From positions 7,783,583 through 7,847,582 of the forward strand of contig NZ_JAINUL010000001.1 of assembly GCF_020639365.1 (NCBI RefSeq): a stretch of 64,000 bases of DNA, read 5' to 3'. A program made the translations under genes and the position numbers. Numbering within the stretch: position 1 is the stretch's first letter; the number at the start of each line of letters is the position of its first letter. Below, piece by piece: positions 49,209-57,801 of the stretch. The notes beneath the pieces are model-generated. The model made no database searches. It saw only the letters and a list, made by a program, of their open reading frames with translations, and was not told where the DNA came from. Origin of the DNA: Streptomyces flavotricini. GTDB taxonomy: Bacteria > Actinomycetota > Actinomycetes > Streptomycetales > Streptomycetaceae.

Positions 49209-49240
49209 CGTGCTTCCTCCAAAATAGGAGACAGTTGTGC

Positions 49241-49255
49241 ACTGACTGCTCAGTC
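49241..49255. promoter_or_regulatory. TetR operator candidate
   Basis: ACTGACTGCTCAGTC contains the nested inverted repeats ACTGA-CTGC-TCAGT and GACTG-CT-CAGTC. It is centred between the small membrane protein gene (start 49208, reverse) and the TetR gene (start 49303). The GACTG/CAGTC core is typical of TetR-family sites. Confidence 0.55.
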
Positions 49256-49302
49256 TAAATGCAAGCGCGCAGATTTCGGGAATCGGGGGTTGACTTTTCG
49301 TC

Positions 49303-49956
49303 ATGAGTGAGACCATCGGGGCACGCCAGGCCCAACGCCACAAAACCCGCAGGGCCTTGCTGGACGCGGCCCTGTCGCTGCTGGAGGAGCAGAGCCTGGG
49401 CAGCCTCGGCCTCCGGGAGGTGACCCGGGTCGCCGGGGTGACCCCGACGGCCTTCTACCGGCACTTCCGGGACACCGAGGAGCTGGGCATCGCCCTGGTC
49501 GACGAGGCGCTGCAGAGCCTGCACGCCACCGTGCGCTCGACCCTCGCCGCCTCCGGCGAGGCGGCGCAGCGGATCGACACGACCGTGGACCTGATGGCCG
49601 AACTCGTACGGGAGTACCCCGCGCACATCCGCTTCATCGTGCGCGAGCGGCACGGCGGCGTGCGCAGGGTGCGCGAGGCGGTGTCGGGCCAGCTCGACGC
49701 GTTCGCCCGCGAGGTGGCCGAACGGCTCGGCGCCGATCCCCTCGGCGCCGGCTGGAGCGCGGACGACCTGCTCATGCTGGCGCGGCTGTACGTCGACCAC
49801 ATGGTGATGACGGTCTCCGCCTACCTGGCCGCGGGCCCGGACGACGGGGAATGGGCGGCGGTCACCCGCACCGCGCGCCGCCAGCTGCGGCTCATCCACG
49901 CGGGCCGGCTGCACTGGCCCGTGGGCCGGGCCCGGCCGGAGCCGGACGCCCTCTGA
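49303..49956 (+). CDS. TetR-family transcriptional regulator
   Basis: This 217-aa regulator has the N-terminal HTH at residues ~14-60: KTRRALLDAALSLLEEQSLGSLGLREVTRVAGVTPTAFYRHFRDTEEL. It has an all-helical ligand domain with REYPAHIRFIVRERHGG and LYVDHMVMTVSAYLA. The RFIVRERHGG/VDHMVMT form resembles FabR/DesT-like regulators of fatty-acid saturation, but this is only suggestive. It is divergent from the two small membrane-protein genes, with an operator candidate between. Two hairpins follow. Confidence 0.88.
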   Translation: MSETIGARQAQRHKTRRALLDAALSLLEEQSLGSLGLREVTRVAGVTPTAFYRHFRDTEELGIALVDEALQSLHATVRSTLAASGEAAQRIDTTVDLMAELVREYPAHIRFIVRERHGGVRRVREAVSGQLDAFAREVAERLGADPLGAGWSADDLLMLARLYVDHMVMTVSAYLAAGPDDGEWAAVTRTARRQLRLIHAGRLHWPVGRARPEPDAL

Positions 49957-50017
49957 CGCCCGCGTGCCCCTGCCCGGCCGAGCGGATCGACGGGTCGGCT
50001 CGGGTGCCGCACCCGAA

Positions 50018-50061
50018 GACTCCCCGCCTCTCGTCCGGGACGGGACGGAAGACGGGGAGTC
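50018..50061. terminator. Long-arm hairpin after the TetR gene
   Basis: Arms GACTCCCCG / CGGGGAGTC (9 bp, perfect) with a 26-base loop, between the convergent TetR gene and the unknown gene at 50127. The CGGGGAGTCGG element is repeated 30 bp further on. Confidence 0.5.
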
Positions 50062-50092
50062 GGGGGGCGGGGAGACGGGGAGTCGGTGGCGG

Positions 50093-50111
50093 GGCCCGGG
50101 CTGCCCGGGCC
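50093..50111. terminator. Hairpin before the unknown gene's 3' end
   Basis: Perfect arms GGCCCGGG / CCCGGGCC with loop CTG; 16 bp from the stop of the reverse gene at 50127. Confidence 0.65.
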
Positions 50112-50126
50112 GGCGGCCCGCCTCGG

Positions 50127-50909
50127 TCAGCCCTCCCGGGCCGCCACCGGAACGGGGCGCCGAGCGGGGGCGGACCGGATCAGGCCGCCGTCCACGTGGT
50201 TCGCCTTGAGCGCGGCGTACGCGCTGCACACCGCCTCCGTCCGGACCCGGCGCCGGTCCGCGCACGCCGTCAGGTCCCCCGCGCACTGCAGCTCCCATCG
50301 CGGGAAGCGGCGGCGCGACATGGCCACGGCGGCACTCGGGGCGAAGTACAGCATCGTGGTGTTCTCGTGGGGGTTGTGCGCCGAACCCTCGTAGACCATC
50401 CGGCCGCTGGTCTCCAGCCGGTCCGCCAAACGGGTGAGGGCCCTCTCGTCCGGCCGGTCCATGAACAGCCCCACGTGGTTCTCGAAACCGTGGACGCGCT
50501 CCTGCGCACCCACGTCGTCCGTGTACCCGGGGCTGCGGCGAGGGAAGAGGAAGACCTCGACCTCCGGCGCCAGACCGTCCGTGACGCGCAGCCGCGTCAC
50601 CCGTATGTCCGCATCGTCCGGAAGCCGGTGGCGCTCCACCAGACGGCGCTTGACCAGCACGCTCGGTATGGTGGTCGACGCGGGCCAGCCGTTTTCCTCG
50701 AAGTACGCGAGAGCGGATTCCACGGTTTCCGGGAACAGTAGCGTTGCACAGTGCGAGACAACGCATCCGCTCTTGATTTCCCGTCTGAGATCGCCCGGCA
50801 TCCACGGTGGCAGGAGAGCGTCCAGTGATTTCTTGGAGGCGTGGAGGGCGTAGTCAACAGCATGCTGGAGGCGCTGGACGTCGCACGGTTCGAACGTCAC
50901 TTCAGGCAT
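50127..50909 (-). CDS. Hypothetical protein, no recognisable family
   Basis: This 260-aa soluble protein has no signal peptide or membrane helix. Notable segments are KSLDALLPPWMPGDLRREIK, VEVFLFPRRSPGYTDDVG, QERVHGFENHVGLFMDRPDE and NTTMLYFAPSAAVAMSRRRF. It has two Cys near the C terminus (LQCAGDL..CADRRRV) and no obvious catalytic motif. ATG 50909 has AAAGG eight bases upstream. It is divergent from the flavoprotein gene at 51089 (about 180 bp between starts), so it may be a regulator-less partner or accessory of that pathway. I give no function. Confidence 0.65.
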   Translation of the reverse strand: MPEVTFEPCDVQRLQHAVDYALHASKKSLDALLPPWMPGDLRREIKSGCVVSHCATLLFPETVESALAYFEENGWPASTTIPSVLVKRRLVERHRLPDDADIRVTRLRVTDGLAPEVEVFLFPRRSPGYTDDVGAQERVHGFENHVGLFMDRPDERALTRLADRLETSGRMVYEGSAHNPHENTTMLYFAPSAAVAMSRRRFPRWELQCAGDLTACADRRRVRTEAVCSAYAALKANHVDGGLIRSAPARRPVPVAAREG

Positions 50910-51088
50910 GTCGCAGCCTTTCTGTTGCCGACACCCGATTAAAGGCCCGTCACCCATCAGGCGGCACTCGGCCATAGCCTGATCGAGTGAACGCCAGCTC
51001 CTGACCTGCACTTTCGAGATCTCGCGCAGCAGCTCGCTTTCAACACCGCACATTCAACGGAAGGCGTCTTTCCCAGGAGGTAGAGGGC

Positions 51089-52399
51089 ATGTCTCCGTAC
51101 GGCCGAAGAAATTCTCCGCGCATCCTCATAGCCGGTGCCGGAATTGGCGGATTGACGACGGCCCTGAGCCTTCATGCGGCAGGGCTGCGCGATCTGCTCA
51201 TCGTGGAGGCGTGCCCCAACTTGCGCGCCGTCGGTGCGGGAATCAATCTGCAGCCCGCCGCCGTCCGGGAGCTGACCGAACTCGGACTGGCCCCGGCGCT
51301 CGACAAAGTCGCCGTGGCCACCGCCCGGTTGGAGTACCACCACCGCTACGGCGGTCTGATCTGGTCCGAACCGCGCGGCCGCGCCGCCGGCTACAACTGG
51401 CCGCAGTACTCCGTCCACCGGGCCGACCTGCAGGACATCCTGCTGTCGGCCGTCCTGGACCGGCTCGGCCCCCGGGCGCTGGTCACCGGCGGCCGCCTCA
51501 TACGGTACGAGCAGGACCGGGCGAGGGACCGGGAGCCGGGCGGGCACCCCGTCCGGGCGTACGTGGCGGACCGGCCGAGCCCGTACACCTGCGACCTGCT
51601 CATCGGCGCCGACGGGATCAACTCGGCCGTGCGCAGGGCGATGCACCCGCACGAAGGCCCGCCCCTCGGCAACGGGATATGCATGTGGCGCGGGGTGACC
51701 GAGGGCCCCTCCTTCCTCGACGGACGCACGATGGTCATCCTCGGCTGCAACGCCCGGGTGAAGGCGGTGGCCTACCCGGTCACCCGCCCCGACGGGGGCG
51801 GGCGGTGCCTGCTCAACTGGGTCGTCGAGAGCCGCTCCGACGACGGGCTCGGCGACGAGGAAGCGCGCGGCGGCGCCGACTGGGACCGCGCGGTCCCCCC
51901 GGAAGAGGTCCTCACCCACATCGAGGGCTGGCGCAGCGAGTTCCTCGACCTCCACGGCATCATCACCCGGGCGCCCCGCATCGGCCGGTACCCGATGATC
52001 GACCGCGATCCGCTGTCCACCTGGACGGACGGCCGGGTCGTCCTGCTCGGCGACGCCGCGCACCCCTTGTACCCGACCGGCTCCAACGGCGCCTCGCAGG
52101 CGATCGTCGACGCCCGCGTGCTGGCGTACGAGCTCGCCCGCCACGGCGTGGACGAGGCGCTCGCCCGCTACGAGGCGGACCGCCTGCCGCAGACCACGAA
52201 GCTCCTCGCGGCCCACCGCAGGCTGGAACCCGACCCGGTGCTCCGCCAGGTCGAGGCGCTGGCCCCCGACGGCTTCCACGACATCCGCCACGTCCTGCCC
52301 GAGAGCAGCCTGGACGGCATCAAGTCCTGTACCCGTCAGGTCACCGGCGTGGACGCCACCGCGCTCAACGCGCGTACCTCCTGGAGCGTCGCCGTATGA
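51089..52399 (+). CDS. FAD-dependent monooxygenase (PhzS-like)
   Basis: This 436-aa flavoprotein hydroxylase has the FAD dinucleotide motif ILIAGAGIGGLTTALSLHAAG at ~13-33, the DG motif in LLIGADGINSAVR and the FAD motif GRVVLLGDAAHPLYPTGSNGASQAIVDA at ~313-340. The YPTGSNGASQAI ending, with Ser-Asn-Gly in place of pro-G-N, is a hallmark of the PhzS group that hydroxylates phenazine carboxylates. SD AGGAGG is at 51076. It overlaps the next gene by ATGA. No phenazine core genes are in the window, so the substrate may be another aromatic acid. Confidence 0.87.
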   Translation: MSPYGRRNSPRILIAGAGIGGLTTALSLHAAGLRDLLIVEACPNLRAVGAGINLQPAAVRELTELGLAPALDKVAVATARLEYHHRYGGLIWSEPRGRAAGYNWPQYSVHRADLQDILLSAVLDRLGPRALVTGGRLIRYEQDRARDREPGGHPVRAYVADRPSPYTCDLLIGADGINSAVRRAMHPHEGPPLGNGICMWRGVTEGPSFLDGRTMVILGCNARVKAVAYPVTRPDGGGRCLLNWVVESRSDDGLGDEEARGGADWDRAVPPEEVLTHIEGWRSEFLDLHGIITRAPRIGRYPMIDRDPLSTWTDGRVVLLGDAAHPLYPTGSNGASQAIVDARVLAYELARHGVDEALARYEADRLPQTTKLLAAHRRLEPDPVLRQVEALAPDGFHDIRHVLPESSLDGIKSCTRQVTGVDATALNARTSWSVAV

Positions 52400-53385
52400 A
52401 GACCTTCCGCACCTCCCGGACGCGTTCCACCGCCTTCGCCGCGCTGGGCTCCGCCGCACTGCTGGCGGCGCTCCTGTCCGCCACCGGGCGGCCCGCGGCC
52501 CCGCCCCCGCCCTCCGGCTCCGCCGCGCGCATGCCCGCCTGCGGCCCGAACACCGGGGGCGCGGCCTGCTCCGTGTACGGACGCGCCGCCCGGCTCGGCG
52601 ACGGCACCGTCCGTACGTACAGCGAGTACCAGGGCGGGATACCGAAGGCGCTGGGCGTAGCCCTGACCGCCCAGGCCGTCACCGGACTGCCCACCTCCGC
52701 CGCCACCGACGGCAAGCACTGCTACGACGCCGACGCCGACGGGCACCTCGACGGCATGCACGAATGCGTAGGCGGCCACAGCCTGGAGCTCGGGCTCCCG
52801 GCCACCCCCGCAGCCGCGGCCGGGGTGCCCTTCCAGTGGGTGCTGTTCAACTGGAACCCGCACGGGCACAACCCGCACGGCCGCTACGACGTCGCCCATT
52901 TCGACGTGCACTTCTACCTCGCCCCCCGGGATGTCCGCACCGCGATCAAGACGGGCGGCTGCGCCCTGCTGATCGCCTGCGACCAACTGGCCGCGGCCGG
53001 CAAGCCGGTCCCGGCCGCGTACCTGCCGGCGGGCTACCCCGCGAGCAGCCCGCAGACGGCGGAAGGAGCCATGGGTGCGCACCTGGACAGCCGGCCCCCG
53101 ACCACCGGCACGCTCAGCGGCCAGACCTTCATCTACGGTGCGTACGCGGGCGACCTCATCTTCATGGAGCCCATGCTCACCAGGGACTTCCTCGAGCGGC
53201 ACCGCACGGCGCCCGCCCACCGGACCTGCGAGGCCATCCCCCAGCCGGCCGCCTGGCGCATCCCCGGCTGGTATCCCACGCAGTACTGCACCGCGTACCG
53301 CCCCGACCGGGGCGACTACACGGTCTCCCTGACGGACTTCGTCCACTCGGGCGGGGCGAACGGCATCGCCTCGGCGGTGCGCTGA
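52396..53385 (+). CDS. Secreted TTHB210-like (DUF5602) protein
   Basis: This 329-aa protein has a signal peptide (residues ~1-32, AALGSAALLAALLSATGRPAA). The secreted domain has YSEYQGGIPKALGVALTAQAVTGLP, WNPHGHNPHGRYDVAHFDVHFYL, and two later copies of aromatic/His clusters. HFDVHFYL and the His-rich loop before it match the TTHB210-like family, which may bind metal. Six Cys (CGPN, CSVY, CYDA, CVGG and two later pairs) could form disulfides. ATG 52396 overlaps the monooxygenase stop, so the two proteins are made together although one is cytosolic and one exported. Confidence 0.8.
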   Translation: MKTFRTSRTRSTAFAALGSAALLAALLSATGRPAAPPPPSGSAARMPACGPNTGGAACSVYGRAARLGDGTVRTYSEYQGGIPKALGVALTAQAVTGLPTSAATDGKHCYDADADGHLDGMHECVGGHSLELGLPATPAAAAGVPFQWVLFNWNPHGHNPHGRYDVAHFDVHFYLAPRDVRTAIKTGGCALLIACDQLAAAGKPVPAAYLPAGYPASSPQTAEGAMGAHLDSRPPTTGTLSGQTFIYGAYAGDLIFMEPMLTRDFLERHRTAPAHRTCEAIPQPAAWRIPGWYPTQYCTAYRPDRGDYTVSLTDFVHSGGANGIASAVR

Positions 53386-53430
53386 AGCGATGCCGCGTGG
53401 CGCAGCCGGCGAGCGTACCGGCCGGCCGTC

Positions 53431-53443
53431 ACCATCGGATGGT
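53431..53443. promoter_or_regulatory. Short palindrome before the quinone-oxidoreductase-like gene
   Basis: ACCATC-G-GATGGT, perfect 6-bp arms, 39 bp before ATG 53482. Possible repressor site; no regulator is adjacent. Confidence 0.3.
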
Positions 53444-53481
53444 CCGTCTTGCCGTCTCATCACCCATTTGGGGGCCAGTTC

Positions 53482-54498
53482 ATGTACGCAGCCGTCGTCC
53501 ACGCCCTGGGGCAGCCGCCCCGGTACGAGTCCGTGCCCGAGCCCGTCCCCGCGGCCGGCGAGGTGGTCGTCGAGGTCCTGGCGGCCGCGCTGTACCCACT
53601 GGTGCGCTCGTTCGCCTCGGGCGGCCACTACACGGGTGGCGACGCGCTGCCGCTGGTGCCCGGGTTCGACGGGGTGGGCCGGACCGCGGCCGGTGAACTC
53701 GTCTACATCCCTGGGCTGGAGCCCCCGCACGGGACGATGGCCGAGCGGGTCGCCGTACCGGCCGACGCACTCATGCCCGTACCGGACGGGCTCGACCCGG
53801 TCGCCGTCGCCGCCGTCATGAACCCCGCCTCCTCCGCGTGGATCGCACTGCGCGAGCGGGGCCGGCTGCGTGAGGGCGAGTCGGTGCTCGTGCTCGGCGC
53901 CACCGGCAACGCCGGCCGGGCCGCCGTCCGGCTCGCCCTCGACCAGGGCGCGGGCGCGGTCGTGGCGGCCGGGCGCGATCCGGAGGGGCTGCGATCGGCG
54001 ACGGAGCTGGGCGCGCACCGTACGGTGCGGCTCGCGGGCCCGGACGAGGAGGTCGCGGCCGCGTTCGGCGCGGCGGCCGCCGACGTGGACGTGGTCCTGG
54101 ACTACCTGTGGGACCACCCCGCCGAGCTGGCGCTCGACGGCATCCTGCGCCACCGCGCCGATCTGACCCGCCCGTTGCGATGGGTGCAGGTCGGATCCGC
54201 GGCCGGGCCCGACATGACCGTGCCGTCGGCGTGGCTGCGCAAGGCGGACGTCAGCGTCTGCGGGAGCGGGCTCGGCTCGATCTCGGGCGCGCGCCGCGCC
54301 GCCGCCCTGCGCGAGCTGCTCGCCCGGCTGCCCGCCCTGGTGCCGACCACCGACGCGGTCGCCGTGCCGATGGCCGAGGTGGAGGCCGCCTGGGAGTCGC
54401 CGATGCCGTCCGGCGCCCGGTTCGTGTTCGTCCCCGCGGGCGGCGGCGAGCCTGCCTCCGGCTCCTGGGAGAGCGTCGGGGACCGGGAACCGGTCTGA
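53482..54498 (+). CDS. Zinc-free MDR / quinone-oxidoreductase-like enzyme
   Basis: This 338-aa medium-chain dehydrogenase/reductase has the GroES-like N-terminal domain (VPGFDGVGRTAAGELVY, with no zinc-binding Cys cluster) and a Rossmann domain starting VLVLGATGNAGRAAVRLALDQGAGAVV. DVVLDYLWDHPAELALDGI follows. Without zinc ligands it is most like QOR-type NADPH reductases acting on quinones or enones. GGGGG lies seven bases before ATG 53482. The last ~15 residues (EPASGSWESVGDREPV) are extra. Confidence 0.85.
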   Translation: MYAAVVHALGQPPRYESVPEPVPAAGEVVVEVLAAALYPLVRSFASGGHYTGGDALPLVPGFDGVGRTAAGELVYIPGLEPPHGTMAERVAVPADALMPVPDGLDPVAVAAVMNPASSAWIALRERGRLREGESVLVLGATGNAGRAAVRLALDQGAGAVVAAGRDPEGLRSATELGAHRTVRLAGPDEEVAAAFGAAAADVDVVLDYLWDHPAELALDGILRHRADLTRPLRWVQVGSAAGPDMTVPSAWLRKADVSVCGSGLGSISGARRAAALRELLARLPALVPTTDAVAVPMAEVEAAWESPMPSGARFVFVPAGGGEPASGSWESVGDREPV

Positions 54499-54515
54499 CC
54501 GCACCCCCGCGTCAG

Positions 54516-54548
54516 GAGCCCCCGCCGTACGGTCGCGGCGGCGGGCTC
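54516..54548. terminator. GC-rich hairpin after the reductase gene
   Basis: Arms beginning GAGCCC and ending GGGCTC pair with one bulged base (left GAGCCCCCGCCG, right CGGCGGCGGGCTC), 18 bp after the stop. Confidence 0.45.
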
Positions 54549-54691
54549 GGCGCCGGGCGGAGGCCCGGGGTGCCACCGGCCTCGGGGTGAGCGGGCCGGC
54601 CGGGTCCAGGCGCAGCCGGCCGCCGCTGTCGCGGAGCGTATCCGGGGAACTACCCGCCGGTGCGGGGGTCGTAGGACTAGCATCACCCGAC

Positions 54692-56100
54692 GTGAGCCAT
54701 CCGGGGGACCCAGATCACACCGTACGACCGGCCGCGGAGACGGCGATGGACGCAATGGCGGCGCGGCTGCGGCGTGTTGTGCGATCGCGGGACGTGGCAC
54801 CGATATTGGAGGCCGAGGCCCTGCGCGAGGCGCGGCGGCTCGCGGAACTCATGCCCGGAGAGCACGACCTCGCCGTCCACCACCTGCTGGGCTGGTTCCA
54901 CTGGTTCCGCCACCAGGCGCTGGCCCTACGGACGGACCCGGCACCGGGCCGGAACCAGTACGAGGGCCCGTACGAGGGCCCGTACGGGGACCAGCAGGAG
55001 GACCAGAGCCGACCGGACCTGCGGATCGCCGTGCAGGCACTCACCGCGTGCTTCCTCGCGGGCGAGGAGAACCTGCCGGAGCCGCTGGTGCCCGTCCTCG
55101 CGGAGAACGCGGCCGGGTACGCCCTCCAACTGCTCTCGGACTCGCAGGAGTCGGACGATCCGGCACGGCTCTCCGGTCTGGCGGACCTGTGGCGGCGCAT
55201 CGTGGAGGCCGTGCCCGCCGGCCATCCCCACCGGGCGATCCACCTGACCGCCCTCGGCAACGTGCTGCGGATGAAGTGGAGGAGGGGCGGCCGGCCCGCC
55301 GACCTCGACTCCGCGATCGACCGCTTCCGGGAAGCGCTGTCGGCGGTCGCCGAGGAGCCCGGCCGCGCCATGTACCTCTACAACCTCGGAGACGCGCTGA
55401 ACGCCCGGTTCGACCGGGCCGGAGCGCAGGAGGACCTCGAAGCCGCCATCGCGCTGCTCGGGGAGGCCCTGCGGGCGACCCCCGATGAAGGCCTCTACCG
55501 GGCGCTGGTCCTGACCGGCCTCGGGAGCGCGTTGCGTGCCCGCTACGAGCGGGCCGGAGCACTGTCCGATCTGGACGGCGCCATCGCCGGGTACCGGGAA
55601 GCGGTGCCGTTGTTCCCCCTCGACCAGCCCGGCCGCACCGAGATCCTCTCCAGCCTGGGGAACGTACTGCGGCTCCGCTTCGAACGGACCGGTGACACCG
55701 GGGACCTGGACGCGGCGGTGGAGGCGGGCCGGCAGGCGGTGGAGGCGACACCCGAAGGCCACCCCGGCCGCGCCGTGATCCTGTCGACCTCGGGGCAGGA
55801 CCGTGGGCCCGGCACCGGCGGTTCGGAACCCCCGCCGATCTGAACGCCGCCATCGACCGGCTCCGGGAGGCGGTGCAGACCGTCCCCGCCGACCACTCGG
55901 AGCGCCCCGTCCACCTGAACGACCTGGGGGACGCGCCGGTCGTACGGTTCGACCACGGCGGCGACCCGGCGGACCGGGACGAAGCGATCAGGGTGTGGGG
56001 AGACCCGCTCTCCCGACCGCGTCCTGCTCGCGGAGCGGGACGGGGCGGAGTTCGGGCGGTGGACCCCGACCGCGCCGATGGTGCCCGTTGGTGGGACGCT
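54692..56100 (+). pseudogene. Decayed TPR-repeat gene (probably former TPR-CHAT type)
   Basis: A frame of 383 aa runs to 55843 from GTG 54692 and contains TPR-like units: LGNVLRMKWRRGG..ADLDSAIDRFREALSAV, LGDALNARFDRAGAQEDLEAAI, LGSALRARYERAGALSDLDGAI. The last unit then breaks into SGQDRGPGTGGS. Read one base off, from 55804, the expected text follows (WARHRRFGTPADLNAAIDRL, then REAVQTVPADHSERPVHLNDLG). So one base is missing near 55802. A second shift occurs near 55990, after which DRVLLAERDGAEFGRW appears in a third frame. The gene then ends before any CHAT or other effector domain. Two frameshifts plus truncation make it a pseudogene; a shortened product could still be made. Confidence 0.7.
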
Positions 56101-56158
56101 GGGGAGGGGGCAGGCCCGAGCAGCTCCGGCGCTCCGGGCGAACCGTGGAGGACAACCC

Positions 56159-56698
56159 ATGACACGCGCAACGCGATGCGTCGCGATCAAGGCCTCATCC
56201 GTGCTCCTGCTGGCGGGCTTCGCGTCCGGCGCGGTGTTCGTCGGTTCCGGGGCCGCGGCCACCGGGGACGTGCCGCGCCGGCCGGCGGCCCCGTGCACGA
56301 GCAGCCAGGTCGTCGCCGACAGCGCACAGCCGACCGGGTCCGCGCAGGTACGGATCACGGTGACCAACAAGAGCTCGAAGCCGTGCGTACTGAACGGCTT
56401 CCCGACCGTGGCGCTCGCGGGCCAGGGCTCGCCCGACAAGAACAAGCCGCTCCAGGTGATCCGGGTCGGCAAGGCGGGACCGGTGCAGCTGGCCGCCGGC
56501 GGCCGGGCTTCGGCGCAGCTCACCTTCACGCCGGTGCTCGGTGAGGCGGACGGCTACTGCGCCTCCGGCGCGGACCCCTTCGTCGCGCCGTCGATGGTGG
56601 TGGGTGTCGCGGGCGGGCGCCACCAGCTGGCGCCCAGCGACGGCGGTGAGTTCGCGCTGTGCGGCACCACCGTTCGCGCGACCGCCTTCCGCGGGTAG
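56159..56698 (+). CDS. Secreted DUF4232-type protein
   Basis: This 179-aa protein has a signal peptide (residues 1-34, VLLLAGFASGAVFVGSGAAA). The domain begins CTSSQVVADSAQ..GSAQVRITVTNKSSKPCVLNGFPTVAL and has ASAQLTFTPV and the C-terminal CGTTVRATAF, in agreement with the DUF4232 family of actinobacterial secreted or lipoprotein domains of unknown role. Four Cys probably form two disulfides. SD TGGAGGA lies eight bases before ATG 56159. It follows the decayed TPR gene directly. Confidence 0.82.
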   Translation: MTRATRCVAIKASSVLLLAGFASGAVFVGSGAAATGDVPRRPAAPCTSSQVVADSAQPTGSAQVRITVTNKSSKPCVLNGFPTVALAGQGSPDKNKPLQVIRVGKAGPVQLAAGGRASAQLTFTPVLGEADGYCASGADPFVAPSMVVGVAGGRHQLAPSDGGEFALCGTTVRATAFRG

Positions 56699-56800
56699 GG
56701 CTGCGGACGCCGCAGGTCAATGCGGGCGTTGTAGGTGGCTTGTTATAGCGTGCGCACGTCAAGCAATGTGCAGTGCACACGTTCACGGGGGATTTTCCGC

Positions 56801-57334
56801 ATGACCTACCCGCCGCAGCAGGGCCCCGGCCCGTACGGCCAGCCCGCCCCGCATGCCCAGCAGCCGCCGCAGGGCTACCCGCCCCAGCCGGGATACGGGT
56901 ATCCCCAGCAGCCGGGCCAGCCGCCGTACGGCGCCCCGCCGCAGCAGTACGCCTACCCGCCGCAGCAGTTCGCCGCCCCGCCCGCGCCGCCGCGCAGGCG
57001 CATGGGGGTCATGAAGATCCTTAAGATCATCGTCGCCGTGGTCGTCGTCATCGCGGCCGCGGTGGGCTACTACGCCAGCCGCGACGACGCCGACAAGGCG
57101 AAGGTCGGGGACTGCCTGACGAACAAGGGCAACACCGTGAGCCCCGACCTCCAGGTGGTGAAGTGCGGCGGCGCGAACGCCGAGTACAAGGTGGTCAAGG
57201 TGATCCCCGACAGCCTCGACACGAACCAGTGCAAGGGCCAGTCGGACATCGGCTACCAGGAGCAGATGCGCGGCTCCCGCCGCAGCTCGGGCAAGCAGTT
57301 CGTGCTCTGCATAGACGAGGTCAAGAAGTCCTGA
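56801..57334 (+). CDS. LppU/SCO3897-family membrane protein
   Basis: This 177-aa protein has an N-terminal cytoplasmic region of ~65 residues made of Pro/Gln/Tyr/Gly repeats (QQPPQGYPPQPGYGYPQQPG). One membrane helix follows (residues ~72-90, ILKIIVAVVVVIAAAVGYYA), then a secreted domain with KVGDCLTNKG, VVKCGGANAEYKVV, QCKGQSDIGY and FVLCIDEV. The four Cys and VGDCL...V.C....A.Y.V form are those of the LppU/SCO3897 family. GGGGGA precedes ATG 56801. A strong hairpin follows. Confidence 0.85.
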   Translation: MTYPPQQGPGPYGQPAPHAQQPPQGYPPQPGYGYPQQPGQPPYGAPPQQYAYPPQQFAAPPAPPRRRMGVMKILKIIVAVVVVIAAAVGYYASRDDADKAKVGDCLTNKGNTVSPDLQVVKCGGANAEYKVVKVIPDSLDTNQCKGQSDIGYQEQMRGSRRSSGKQFVLCIDEVKKS

Positions 57335-57340
57335 CCCACC

Positions 57341-57392
57341 CCGCAGGAGAGCGGGCCGCGGCCCCGACGGGCAGCACCCCGCTCTCCTGCGG
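57341..57392 (+). terminator. Strong terminator of the LppU-like gene
   Basis: Perfect 15-bp arms CCGCAGGAGAGCGGG / CCCGCTCTCCTGCGG with a 22-base loop, starting 6 bp after the stop. Confidence 0.85.
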
Positions 57393-57507
57393 ACCCGTCC
57401 GAGCGCGCAGTGGCGCGCCCTCCACCGCCTGCCGGCGCCGGGGGAGGGGCACTGAGCCGGTCGGGGGAGCGGCAGTCACGGCAACGGCGGCCCGTCGTTT
57501 CCCGGAT

Positions 57508-57801
57508 ATGACTGATCTGATGGTCCAGGTCCCGGCCGACTGGCTGGCCCGGGTGTTCCTCTCGCTCCGCCGCGGCTCGTCGCAGGACGCCCAGGTCTCG
57601 GCGGCCGAACTCCAGCCGTTCACCGAGAAACCCGGGCAGCGGGTCCCGGTGCCGCGGGCGACCGTACTGCGCACCGAGCTGGCGCTCAGGGGCGAACTCG
57701 AACGAGCCCAGGAGGACGAGCGGCGGGCCCGGCTGGCGGAGGAGGCCGCCTACCTGATCAGCGTCCGCCTCGGCGGCCAGGCCGATCGCTCCGATCAGTA
57801 G
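57508..57801 (+). CDS. Conserved small cytosolic protein
   Basis: This 97-aa protein has two helical segments: residues ~5-45 (VPADWLARVFLSLRRGSSQDAQVSAAELQPF) and ~55-85 (VLRTELALRGELERAQEDERRARLAEEAAYLISVRL), the second a likely coiled coil. I do not recognise the family. ATG 57508 lacks a clear SD. Its stop overlaps the end of the convergent gene at 57795 by 7 bp. Codon use is normal. Confidence 0.55.
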   Translation: MTDLMVQVPADWLARVFLSLRRGSSQDAQVSAAELQPFTEKPGQRVPVPRATVLRTELALRGELERAQEDERRARLAEEAAYLISVRLGGQADRSDQ

